Below, piece after piece: positions 1-6,468 of a stretch of 21,354 nucleotides of DNA (position 1 is its first letter; each line of letters opens with the position of its first letter). Source of the DNA: a virus. A program made the position numbers and the translations under genes. Where the stretch lies: positions 1 through 21,354 of IMG/VR virus record IMGVR_UViG_3300043410_000642. One strand, given 5' to 3'. A model generated the notes under the pieces. It was given only the letters and a program-made list of their open reading frames with translations, did no database searches and was not told where the DNA came from.

Positions 1-530
1 GACATATGAAGCTTAGAAATGATAGCGGCAGGAGAAGCAGCAGGGCGTCCCATAGCGCCAACGGGCCAGTAATGACTAAACCCAACACCTTCAATGAAAA
101 CCGGATGTAAGAACTCATGTACTTCCCAATCTTTCAAGTCAAGATCATCATAGGTCAATAACCCTTCGAGCATAGGATTGTTGTTAACAGCCCTTGTGAG
201 TCGATTCTCATGATTACCCTTCAAGAATACCATACGAGGCTTATAAGGCTTATGTTTGGACTTCTTCTGGGTGTCCTGAAGCTCTTTGAGAGGCTTTAAG
301 AGCACTTCCATGCCCTTATTGCCAGCTTCTACGTCAGCTAGGTAGCGTTTACCTTCAAAGTATTTACTACCTGCTTTATCGTGGCTAGAGAGACTAGGAA
401 AATCCCAATGATCTCCTAAGTGTACAACTACATCAGGGCGGTACTCACATATTGCTTTCCCTGCCCATGTGAGATGTTCTTGAGGTGCTTCAGGTTTACA
501 TTGTGTGTCTGGAATACATAAAATTCTCAT
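1..530 (-). CDS. Calcineurin-like metallophosphoesterase, C-terminus cut by window edge
   Basis: A binuclear-metal phosphoesterase that would hydrolyse phosphomonoester or phosphodiester bonds; its substrate in phages is not settled. I read 176 codons from the ATG at 528-530 (start MRILCIPDTQ). Family motifs appear in order: PDTQ (Asp8, where many relatives have D-x-H), LGDHWD (Asp40, His41, Asp43) and LKGNHENR (Asn106, His107). His153 in FSHYWP may be another ligand. The later GHTH-type motif would lie beyond the window. The start has AAGGA about 8 bases upstream, inside the preceding 28-codon gene, so translation is probably coupled. It is the last visible gene of the leftward operon. The family call is firm and the role (DNA repair, nucleotide metabolism or RNA processing) is open. 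Confidence 0.88.
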   Translation of the reverse strand, partial: MRILCIPDTQCKPEAPQEHLTWAGKAICEYRPDVVVHLGDHWDFPSLSSHDKAGSKYFEGKRYLADVEAGNKGMEVLLKPLKELQDTQKKSKHKPYKPRMVFLKGNHENRLTRAVNNNPMLEGLLTYDDLDLKDWEVHEFLHPVFIEGVGFSHYWPVGAMGRPAASPAAIISKLHM

Positions 531-617
531 TTACGAACATCCTTTAAATAAGACAAAAAGAACAAGTACTGAGTAAGCTAAAATCAGCACTCCAGAAAAG
601 AGTAATTCTTTTGTCAT
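531..617 (-). CDS. 28-residue single-pass membrane peptide
   Basis: A tiny reading frame, MTKELLFSGVLILAYSVLVL followed by FVLFKGCS. After a short charged start it is almost entirely hydrophobic, which fits one transmembrane helix with a short tail ending in Cys. Its ATG shares one base with the stop codon of the upstream gene (TAATG), and AAGGAG lies about 10 bases before it. It ends directly before the metallophosphoesterase start and carries that gene's ribosome-binding site. The exact fit between two genes and the good binding site are the evidence that it is coding. Function is unknown; a small lysis or membrane-modifying peptide is possible but nothing shows it. Confidence 0.6.
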   Translation of the reverse strand: MTKELLFSGVLILAYSVLVLFVLFKGCS

Positions 618-1078
618 TACAGTTTGAACTCCTTGTGTCCTTGCCAATCATAGACTTCAGGGTAAGCCAACAAAAGCTGCTGAAGTACTTCATCGTTAAG
701 GCTACGTCCATAACCTGTTTTACCTTCGATGTTCATGGGCATGAAGACAGAGTAGTAGACTTGCTCTTTGATGTCATAGCCGTAGTGCTTACTAAATACA
801 TCCAATAACTGATCTAGAGACTCCATCCAAGTGCCGTTATTGTCGCCTTGAATGATAGTCTCTTTCATCGGGATAAATTCACCATCTTCATTGACGTAAG
901 AATCAGTACGCATAACGAATGCCCATCCTTCTTCGTAACTTTTCTCTTCCTCTGGCTCAATCCAAGTATATCCAAAATTCCAAAATTCAGTCCATTTGGC
1001 TTTCAATACATCAAACATCGTTGGTTCCTTTTCAGCTGGTTTATTTACAATCAATTTAAAGTAATCTTCAAGTGTCAT
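617..1078 (-). CDS. Hypothetical phage protein, 153 residues
   Basis: I do not recognise this protein. It is acidic and rich in aromatic residues (Trp, Tyr, Phe), with no signal peptide, membrane segment or obvious catalytic motif. The C-terminal part contains GRSLNDEVLQQLLLAYPEVY, which looks like a helix-forming segment. An ATG 29 codons further upstream is open, but I prefer the start MTLEDYFKL. It has GGAGAG just before it and overlaps the upstream gene's stop by only 11 bases, as is usual in this operon. Its stop is coupled to the 28-residue membrane peptide. It sits between ThyX and the phosphoesterase, a position that says little about its job. Confidence 0.75.
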   Translation of the reverse strand: MTLEDYFKLIVNKPAEKEPTMFDVLKAKWTEFWNFGYTWIEPEEEKSYEEGWAFVMRTDSYVNEDGEFIPMKETIIQGDNNGTWMESLDQLLDVFSKHYGYDIKEQVYYSVFMPMNIEGKTGYGRSLNDEVLQQLLLAYPEVYDWQGHKEFKL

Positions 1079-1271
1079 AGAACTCTCCGTCCATTGGGTG
1101 ATATACGACATAAGCAGTTTCAAAGATTCCGTTACCGTAGTCCTTAACAACTGGTGATGTCTCAATCATTCTACACCCTAATCGAGGATGGTCAATTACG
1201 TACACTTTGTACCCCTTAGTCCAATCAGGAATGAACATAGGAGGCTTATAGTGAACTACTAGCTTAGCCAT
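1068..1271 (-). CDS. Hypothetical small protein, 67 residues
   Basis: Unrecognised soluble protein beginning MAKLVVHYKPPMFIPDW and ending GEFYDT. It is rich in Tyr, Val and Pro and probably beta-rich. The frame is open 15 codons further upstream, but those codons lie inside thyX. The ATG at 1269-1271 has AAGGAAG at good spacing and overlaps the thyX stop by 8 bases, so it is the better start. Its own end overlaps the next gene by 11 bases. Position directly after thyX suggests co-translation with it but does not establish a shared pathway. Confidence 0.7.
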   Translation of the reverse strand: MAKLVVHYKPPMFIPDWTKGYKVYVIDHPRLGCRMIETSPVVKDYGNGIFETAYVVYHPMDGEFYDT

Positions 1272-1896
1272 GCAGTACTTCCTTAATTGAGGGGAACTCA
1301 GCAAAGATAATATCACGACATTGCTCAGCTACTTGGCGATGTTCTAACTGTGTTGCAGAATCACAACGGATGTCAATGTAGTGCAACCAGCTACGCAGAG
1401 TGCCGTTCATGTACATCTTAGACATTGTAAGGCCTTCAGGGAGGAGCTTACGAGCTACTTCCTTAGCAATGCCTTTGTCTAGAGCTGCTGTATACAGGAA
1501 CTTAGCTTCATCTACGATACGTCGTTGGATACCCTCCCACCAGTACTGGAGACTCAAGTCATCAGTGTACAAGCTATTCTGACGATTCTTCTCGTCTTGT
1601 AGACGTACCTGTGTGTCTTGAATGAAGCCTTCAGAGACTGCGTAACGCTGAGAGAACTCTTGGAAGGAGAAGCTACGGTGACGCAAGATCTGACGAGCTA
1701 TATCACGAGTAGTTTCAATCTCCATACAGACGTTCACCATCTCAAAAGGTGACCAGTGCTTGTTCTCAATAAGGTACTTGAGTAACTTCGTCGCAGATGC
1801 AGTATTGTTCTGGTTTGCCGGATTTGACACACGGGCCATATACGCAATCTTCTGTTCCGCTTCCGGTGTTACCCACACTAGGCTCACTTGGGTCAT
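1264..1896 (-). CDS. thyX: Flavin-dependent thymidylate synthase ThyX
   Basis: ThyX makes dTMP from dUMP using methylene-tetrahydrofolate and NAD(P)H through FAD, supplying thymidylate for phage DNA synthesis. The signature RHRX7S is intact: Arg72-His73-Arg74 followed by Ser82 and Arg84 (RHRSFSFQEFSQR). It is preceded by the typical HWSPFEMVNVCMEIETTRD segment (residues 47-65). The C-terminal part contains the conserved-looking LEHRQVAEQCRDIIFAEFP. The protein is 210 residues, a normal size for the family. I chose MTQVSLVWVTP because AGGAAGG lies a few bases upstream; the six-codon extension lacks a site. The first 131 bases overlap the end of the upstream gene in another frame. Confidence 0.96.
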   Translation of the reverse strand: MTQVSLVWVTPEAEQKIAYMARVSNPANQNNTASATKLLKYLIENKHWSPFEMVNVCMEIETTRDIARQILRHRSFSFQEFSQRYAVSEGFIQDTQVRLQDEKNRQNSLYTDDLSLQYWWEGIQRRIVDEAKFLYTAALDKGIAKEVARKLLPEGLTMSKMYMNGTLRSWLHYIDIRCDSATQLEHRQVAEQCRDIIFAEFPSIKEVLHG

Positions 1897-2035
1897 ACTG
1901 TTTACCTTCCTCAATCGTTCGTTTCAATACTTCAATTAAACCAACTCTGACAATCTGCTGTACTTCAACACACGTTAGCTGTAAGTCAAAGTCAGCACTA
2001 CCATCAGGATTTTCCTTCGTTAATATAAGCTCCAT
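1766..2035 (-). CDS. Conserved-type small phage protein with tail overprinted on thyX
   Basis: An 89-residue frame beginning MELILTKENPDGSADFDLQL. The first ~45 residues resemble short phage proteins of unknown function that pair a 'TKENxDGSADF' start with a helical segment (VEVQQIVRVGLIEVLKRTIEEG). From about residue 47 the frame runs into thyX and becomes Gly, Ser and Cys rich (SVGNTGSGTEDCVYGPC), a tail that may be dictated by the thyX coding frame. The start overlaps the end of the HNH gene by 32 bases and has only a weak AGAAAG site. I am fairly sure the N-terminal half is a real gene. The tail could be real or just read-through to the first stop. Confidence 0.62.
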   Translation of the reverse strand: MELILTKENPDGSADFDLQLTCVEVQQIVRVGLIEVLKRTIEEGKQYDPSEPSVGNTGSGTEDCVYGPCVKSGKPEQYCICDEVTQVPY

Positions 2036-2453
2036 CTTTGTGTCTTTCTAAATAAGTAATCGCTTTAGAGATTGTATCCGGATTATCCTTAAACATTCCT
2101 AAACCTCGATTACAGTTGTTACATAAAAATCCACGGACTTTCCCTGTAAAATGATCGTGGTCTACGCACATTGCATTTCCAGCTATTCCTTTACGAAGTA
2201 GCTCAATGTCACAGATTTCACAGTGTGTTGTGGCTTCCATATCATTCAAAGTAACTCCGTAAGTTCGGGAAAGTCTAGAACTTCTAGCTTTATCTGTCTT
2301 TGCATACGTTTTACTTTTATCGCGAGCACATTGCATACACTGACGAGTAGAAACAAAACGTTCTTCTAGATGTCCATTTTTACATAAGAGATCTGTGAAG
2401 TACCGTTTTAAGCCTTGCTTTTTAGCATCTTCTTTACTGATTATTGGTTTCAT
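2004..2453 (-). CDS. Recombination endonuclease VII-type HNH nuclease
   Basis: A 149-residue zinc-dependent nuclease of the T4 gp49 (endonuclease VII) fold, a fold also used by mobile homing-type enzymes. The N-terminal part has CKNGH (Cys24, His28) and CMQC (Cys39, Cys42), a small zinc-binding unit. The core has CEIC (78-81), VDHDHFTG (His99-Asp100-His101), CNNC (111-114) and NRGLGMFKDNP (115-125), the standard zinc-His-Me arrangement. The start lies inside the last codons of endonuclease I (20-base overlap) with GGAGAAAGG before it. It could resolve branched DNA or be a selfish insertion. The extra N-terminal zinc unit, typical of free-standing phage HNH proteins, makes me lean to the latter. 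Confidence 0.88.
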   Translation of the reverse strand: MKPIISKEDAKKQGLKRYFTDLLCKNGHLEERFVSTRQCMQCARDKSKTYAKTDKARSSRLSRTYGVTLNDMEATTHCEICDIELLRKGIAGNAMCVDHDHFTGKVRGFLCNNCNRGLGMFKDNPDTISKAITYLERHKDGAYINEGKS

Positions 2454-2895
2454 TTAACCTTTCTCCTGTTTTTACACTTTTACGTCTTTCACGCAACCAG
2501 TGCTCTGGAATTACTTTATCGTGATAAAGATAGCCGTTTTTCTCGCACCACATGCCGTAAGTAGTCCGTGATGCTTTACTTAGACGTTGCTTCGAATTGG
2601 AAAAGACAAAGCGAATATCTAAGTGAGGATGTTGTCGTTTCACAAGCATATGCTTCTGACGATCTACCGCTGTGAATAGCCCCTTAGTTTCAATGATGAT
2701 ACCGTTGTCAAGAACAAAGTCAGGAGTATATTGATGTTCACTCGCTGGCTTGATGTACTTAACTTTGGTCTTCTCATACGTGAAGGGAACACCTGCTTCA
2801 GTGAGAGCATTAGCGACCTTCTCTTCTAAGCCGCTACGCCAACCATGTCGCAAAGCATTAGCCCTTACTGAGCTTGTTGTCTTACGAGTTACCAT
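2434..2895 (-). CDS. T7-type endonuclease I (Holliday junction resolvase)
   Basis: Cleaves four-way and branched DNA during replication and before packaging, and in T7 also helps degrade host DNA. The 153-residue protein has the catalytic set Glu24 (RSGLEEKV), Asp59 (YTPDFVLDNG), Glu69 and Lys71 (IIIETKG). The spacing is exactly that of T7 endonuclease I residues Glu20, Asp55, Glu65 and Lys67, shifted by four. The C-terminal YGMWCEKNGYLYHDKVIPEHWL region (113-134) also fits the family. The start ATG overlaps the preceding 48-residue gene by 14 bases. It is followed at once by the endonuclease VII-like gene, so two unrelated junction-cutting folds are adjacent. Confidence 0.94.
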   Translation of the reverse strand: MVTRKTTSSVRANALRHGWRSGLEEKVANALTEAGVPFTYEKTKVKYIKPASEHQYTPDFVLDNGIIIETKGLFTAVDRQKHMLVKRQHPHLDIRFVFSNSKQRLSKASRTTYGMWCEKNGYLYHDKVIPEHWLRERRKSVKTGERLNETNNQ

Positions 2896-3028
2896 CGAAC
2901 CATTCTTTCATACGGCTATCAACAATTTCATACACCATACCTTCAAGTTTTATTACTACTTCTGTTGCTGTTGCATTGCCTCGTTTAAAATCCCAAAGAA
3001 TTTCGACTAAGTCTTCAGTATCAATCAC
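2882..3028 (-). CDS. 48-residue acidic protein with GTG start
   Basis: A small frame starting at GTG, reading (M)IDTEDLVEILWDFKRGN and ending SRMKEWFDGNS. It looks soluble and helical, with no known motif. The GTG overlaps the stop of the metallopeptidase-like gene (GTGA), with AAAGGA eight bases upstream, and the end overlaps the endonuclease I start by 14 bases. It fills the only gap between these two genes exactly, which is the main reason to believe it. Its place between exonuclease and resolvase genes hints at a role in DNA metabolism, but there is no direct evidence. Confidence 0.72.
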   Translation of the reverse strand: MIDTEDLVEILWDFKRGNATATEVVIKLEGMVYEIVDSRMKEWFDGNS

Positions 3029-3309
3029 AATTTAGTCCTTTCATACTGATGAAGTAATTGTCCAAAGGCATCTACGAATGTCTCATCGTGTTGTGTGTGC
3101 CCCATAGAGAACATGATAGCGTGTACGAGTTCATGACAGAATGTTTGCTCAGTGAAGTTCTTATTCATGCCTGAACGTAAGAAGATCGTCTGAGTATCAC
3201 AAGCGCACTTACCGTACTCACTTAGGTCTTCTACGTACTTGACGTTCCACTGACACCCAACGAGGTAGAAAGATGTGGGCACACTTGGTTTGGTGTTCTT
3301 CGGAGCCAT
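3025..3309 (-). CDS. HExxH metallopeptidase-like protein (SprT/zincin type)
   Basis: A 94-residue protein with the zinc-protease motif HELVH (His59, Glu60, His63). It is followed by a helix with HDETFVDAFGQLL, where Glu76 or a nearby acidic residue could be the third metal ligand. The N-terminal region (FYLVGCQWNVKYVEDLSEYG) is predicted beta strand, as in short SprT-like or ImmA-like folds. The substrate is unknown. The start overlaps the end of the exonuclease gene by 79 bases in another frame and has no clear binding site, so initiation probably depends on translation of that gene. Cleaving a host protein or a DNA-protein crosslink is conceivable but is inference. Confidence 0.75.
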   Translation of the reverse strand: MAPKNTKPSVPTSFYLVGCQWNVKYVEDLSEYGKCACDTQTIFLRSGMNKNFTEQTFCHELVHAIMFSMGHTQHDETFVDAFGQLLHQYERTKL

Positions 3310-3956
3310 AATAAATTTAGATTTTCATCGACACGAAGTTGATTACCATCGTAAGCTTTGAGACAAGCGTCATAGTATTCCCTTTCAGTTTTACAATCCT
3401 TTAAAAGCTTTTCAGCCTTCTTAGGCCCAATGCCTTTCAAGCCAATGATGTTGTCAATACGATCCCCTGTGAGCACCTGAGTGAATAAGTTACGAAGACC
3501 TTGTTCCTCAGTAACGTAGTATTCCTCATGCTTCACGAAGTTGTAATGCCAACCTGCGACTTGATCTAGGTCTTTATCAATGGAGACAATCCACCCACCT
3601 GTCTTAGTTGCTTCGATAGCCACTGCATCATCAGCTTCTTGACCTTCTACCAGTTCTGCACCTAGGCGCTGGAGATGGTTCCTGATAGCTATGTAATGCT
3701 GAGGCTTCTTAGCATCCTTACGGTTACCTTTGTAAGGCTCAGTGACTGCGATCTCATTCCTGAAGTTGGTACGACCTGTAATGTAAGCTTTGTAATCGTC
3801 ACATTTGAGGTTATCGTACACGATCTCATGGATCAAGGTAGTCACCCGAGCCAAACAAATAGCTTCGCTAACATCTTCGCTGGCAAAACCACATCTGTAT
3901 GTAATAATGTCAGCGTCGATGATGGCTAACTTAGGCCTTTCAGAGGGCTTCGTCAT
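3231..3956 (-). CDS. 5'-3' exonuclease (T7 gp6-like, PIN/flap endonuclease family)
   Basis: Degrades duplex DNA 5'-3' and removes RNA primers, acting with the phage polymerase and SSB. In its 241 residues I see the acidic metal-binding clusters AIIDADIITY (Asp14, Asp16), EGQEADD (104-110) and SIDKDLDQV (Asp127, Asp129, Asp131), then GDRIDN (164-169). The helix-3-turn-helix DNA-binding segment GLKGIGPKKAEKLL (172-185) follows. The start MTKPSERP overlaps the SSB stop by 17 bases. The last ~26 residues lie over the start of the next gene in a different frame and look low in complexity (STSLGVSGTSST). The family call is firm. Confidence 0.92.
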   Translation of the reverse strand: MTKPSERPKLAIIDADIITYRCGFASEDVSEAICLARVTTLIHEIVYDNLKCDDYKAYITGRTNFRNEIAVTEPYKGNRKDAKKPQHYIAIRNHLQRLGAELVEGQEADDAVAIEATKTGGWIVSIDKDLDQVAGWHYNFVKHEEYYVTEEQGLRNLFTQVLTGDRIDNIIGLKGIGPKKAEKLLKDCKTEREYYDACLKAYDGNQLRVDENLNLLWLRRTPNQVCPHLSTSLGVSGTSST

Positions 3957-4359
3957 CGTCTTTAGGTTCAGGCACGTAAGTCTTAACTTCAGTGACCATC
4001 AACTTCTTGATCGTAGGAGCATTACCATGCTTAGCTGACATACGGTGCGTATATGAGGTCAACACTGCAACACACTTAGAACCGTTACCGAGATCCTTAA
4101 CGTCTACTTCCTTCATGTTGTCATCAGTAGGGTTAAACAAGTACTTGCTCTTAGCAACAATGAAGTTACCCATAGCTTCTTTGTGTTTCACCTTGATACC
4201 CAAGCTTGTGAGCTTAGCTGCATCATCATCACTGATGTTACCAATGGTACATTCATAACGATCATTGTCGCTGTTGAATGCTGTGTTGAACTCAGCCATC
4301 CACTTAGACCAAAAAAGCTCCCCAGAGATCTTTACTGGTTTCAAATCTGCTTGTGCCAT
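3940..4359 (-). CDS. Probable single-stranded DNA-binding protein (T7 gp2.5-like)
   Basis: Probably coats single-stranded DNA and recruits polymerase and helicase through its acidic tail. The 139-residue protein starts MAQADLKPVKISGELFWSKW, has alternating strand-like segments compatible with an OB fold, and ends in a short acidic tail with a hydrophobic last residue (PEPKDDDEAL), the hallmark of phage and bacterial SSBs. It lies between DNA polymerase and exonuclease genes, which supports the role. It is much shorter than T7 gp2.5 (232 residues), with a smaller acidic tail. AAAGGAAA precedes the ATG. Identification rests on tail, size and context rather than a strong motif. Confidence 0.72.
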   Translation of the reverse strand: MAQADLKPVKISGELFWSKWMAEFNTAFNSDNDRYECTIGNISDDDAAKLTSLGIKVKHKEAMGNFIVAKSKYLFNPTDDNMKEVDVKDLGNGSKCVAVLTSYTHRMSAKHGNAPTIKKLMVTEVKTYVPEPKDDDEAL

Positions 4360-4410
4360 GTTTTCATTTCCTTTGAAAGTTAAGTTAAGTTGTTGCTGTC
4401 TTTCCAGCTG

Positions 4411-4596
4411 TCATTGTAAATAGCTGCCTTCTTTGCGAGAAAGAGCCTCTGCTTCATCCTCAATGTAATCGAGGGCTGCTGAGAGCACCAAGTATACATC
4501 CAAGATATCTAACGATTCGCTATGAAGGATCATAAACGACTCGTCTGAAATGTTTAAGATTATCTGATCTTTAATCTTATCTGATTTGTCTATCAA
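4411..4596 (-). CDS. 61-residue acidic protein starting at TTG
   Basis: Reads (M)IDKSDKIKDQIILNISDES and ends EALSRKEGSYLQ. It looks soluble and acidic, mostly helical in its second half. The frame is open for 17 more codons upstream, but those lie inside the polymerase end. The TTG at 4594-4596 has a strong GGAGGG at seven bases and overlaps the polymerase stop as TTGA, matching the ATGA/GTGA junctions elsewhere in this operon, so I chose it over the upstream ATG. It sits between polymerase and SSB genes. I do not recognise its family. Confidence 0.66.
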   Translation of the reverse strand: MIDKSDKIKDQIILNISDESFMILHSESLDILDVYLVLSAALDYIEDEAEALSRKEGSYLQ

Positions 4597-6344
4597 TGAG
4601 TTTCCCTCCAGTTTCGGCCAATCTTGTATTCCCCATCGAGAGGACAACGGAGATTATAAGCTAACCCTGCATCAATAATTGCTTGCCTACCGGCGTTACC
4701 CACTAAGTCAGCAATGTCTTTCCTGCATTCTATCTGAAATTCATCGTGGACGTTAGCTACGAACTTAGCATCCCATCCATTCTTCTGAATTGTATCATTT
4801 AAGATACACAAAGCCTTCTTCATCACGATTGCACCTGCCCCTTGAAGCAAGCTATTGAGTGCCGCATGTTCAGAACGAACCCAAATCTTACGACCATCAA
4901 GCCCGGGTACATAGCCCTTGGACGCATATACGGATACTTTATCACGTAGACGCTTGAGTGCGGGAGTCCCTTTAAGAAAGGCATCAATGAGCTTTTGTCC
5001 AGCCGCACTATTACCACCGACAATCGAGCCAATCTTCGCTGGCCCTGCACCGTACAGGAACGCATAGATGAAAGTCTTCGCTTGGTCGCGTGTTTGTAAC
5101 GAGGCTGCTTTTTGATTAACCGTGTGGACATCCGTGCCATCTTTAGAACTTCCCTCACAGACCGTTTTGACATACTTATCATCCTTCATGTAATGAGCCA
5201 ACATACGTAGCTCTAGTCCACTAGCATCACAGCCAACCAATACGTTACCTTCCTCAACAGTCCAGCACTGACGGCACTCAACGCCGTATCCTCCAGCTTG
5301 GCCCATAAGGATAGTTCCTTTGTCATCCTTCTTTACAGCAGGTACTTGAGCCATGTTAGGCTTCATGTGGGTCATACGGCCTGTCACAGCACCATTGGTG
5401 ATAACTCTACCGTGTACTCGCCCATCATCAGCTACCACTTCCAACCAAGATTCAATCTGAGCAATACGTTTCTGTAGCATGAAGTACTCAGCAATCATTT
5501 GAGCTTCAGGCCACTTGAGTCCTTGCAACGTAGATTCATCGACGATCACTGAACCCTTCTCAGTCTTCTTAGTTGGCTTCCAACCTAGTCCGATGAGCTT
5601 ATCAGCCACCTGTTGACGAGAGGCGGGATTAAACACTACCAATTCAGGCTTTAATGTCTTCCCTGTCTTCTCAGAGATACGCTCCTTCTCATAAGGTGGC
5701 CATGTCTCTTGCATCTTGTCGTTGATAGCACTCATCTTTCCCTTGAGTTCAGAGAGAAGGCAAGTAGCGTGAACTACATCGAGTTTGAATCCATTGGTTT
5801 CTTGCTTTTTGATGATAGCTGCTACTTGGTGCTCAAGAGTTACAGAATCATCTGAGAAACCTTTATCAACTGTTGTCCCCACCAAATGCAGAAACAAACG
5901 ACTAAGAACGAAAACGTCGCGCCTGCAATACCAGTTAAGAAGATCTTCAATAGGATTATCAAAACATTCTCCTTCATATTCTTCCCTTCTGTTCATCATC
6001 CATTGCCACGTTGCTTTGTAGTCCAGCTTCTGAACTCCTAGCTCTTTTCCCCATGCGTCCAGAGAGTGTCCGTTCTCCTTCGTTGGCTCTAGTAACCTTG
6101 ACACTACGAGTGTGTCGTACGCTTTCTTCAATCCAATCTTTGTCTTCCAGAGCTTGTTTAAGATCGGAAAGTCAAAGGATATTCCGTTGTGAGCCACGAT
6201 CAACGTAGCGTCCTTTAAGTAGTCCCAAAGTCCTGTTGGAGCTTTCCATACTCTTACTTCTCCTGTGTCAATGTCCTGAGTTACGCACAAATGGATCGTA
6301 TCGTGAGCCATGTTCGTCTCGATGTCCAGTGCAATTCTTTTCAT
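4593..6344 (-). CDS. DNA polymerase, family A (T7-like), with 3'-5' exonuclease
   Basis: The replicative polymerase. The N-terminal proofreading domain has LDIETN (Asp7, Glu9), AHNGISFD (Asn53, Asp58) and YCRRD (Tyr139, Asp143). The polymerase domain has motif A GCDASGLELR (Asp373), motif B RDQAKTFIYAFLYG (Arg419, Lys423, Tyr427, Tyr431) and motif C VHDEF (His533, Asp534). Tyr427 corresponds to T7 Tyr526, the residue tied to weak discrimination against dideoxynucleotides. At 583 residues it is about 120 shorter than T7 gp5, and the stretch between Asp143 and Asp373 is about 70 residues shorter than in T7. The start MKRIALDIET is fixed by the exonuclease motif. It lies inside the upstream gene's tail with only a weak purine-rich site. 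Confidence 0.97.
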   Translation of the reverse strand: MKRIALDIETNMAHDTIHLCVTQDIDTGEVRVWKAPTGLWDYLKDATLIVAHNGISFDFPILNKLWKTKIGLKKAYDTLVVSRLLEPTKENGHSLDAWGKELGVQKLDYKATWQWMMNRREEYEGECFDNPIEDLLNWYCRRDVFVLSRLFLHLVGTTVDKGFSDDSVTLEHQVAAIIKKQETNGFKLDVVHATCLLSELKGKMSAINDKMQETWPPYEKERISEKTGKTLKPELVVFNPASRQQVADKLIGLGWKPTKKTEKGSVIVDESTLQGLKWPEAQMIAEYFMLQKRIAQIESWLEVVADDGRVHGRVITNGAVTGRMTHMKPNMAQVPAVKKDDKGTILMGQAGGYGVECRQCWTVEEGNVLVGCDASGLELRMLAHYMKDDKYVKTVCEGSSKDGTDVHTVNQKAASLQTRDQAKTFIYAFLYGAGPAKIGSIVGGNSAAGQKLIDAFLKGTPALKRLRDKVSVYASKGYVPGLDGRKIWVRSEHAALNSLLQGAGAIVMKKALCILNDTIQKNGWDAKFVANVHDEFQIECRKDIADLVGNAGRQAIIDAGLAYNLRCPLDGEYKIGRNWRETH

Positions 6345-6468
6345 TCTTTTCTTTCAATTTGGCTTCAATAACTTCTGCAATTTCTTGGAAGGAATACCAA
6401 CCCATGATATGTTCAGTTGAATACCAAGCTTGTTTCTTTTCTTGTTCAGTTAAGTCTTGCCATGTCAT
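6268..6468 (-). CDS. Small accessory protein with the 'LT...EAKLKEKN' module
   Basis: A 66-residue frame starting MTWQDLTEQEKKQAW. The segment from LTEQE to IEAKLKEKN (residues 6-42) matches the C-terminal module of the proteins at 9878-10336 and, more loosely, 6774-7037. After it the frame runs 77 bases over the polymerase start in another frame, giving a tail (GHRDEHGSRYDPFVRNSGH) unlike the module. The ATG overlaps the stop of the preceding membrane peptide (ATGA) and lacks a good binding site of its own, so coupling is likely. The function of this module is unknown to me. Confidence 0.66.
   Translation of the reverse strand: MTWQDLTEQEKKQAWYSTEHIMGWYSFQEIAEVIEAKLKEKNEKNCTGHRDEHGSRYDPFVRNSGH

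Noticed and set aside
4823-5182. 119-codon basic frame within the polymerase in another frame
   Set aside because: It overlaps motifs A and B of the polymerase; the basic, Arg/Ser-rich composition is typical of a shifted frame.
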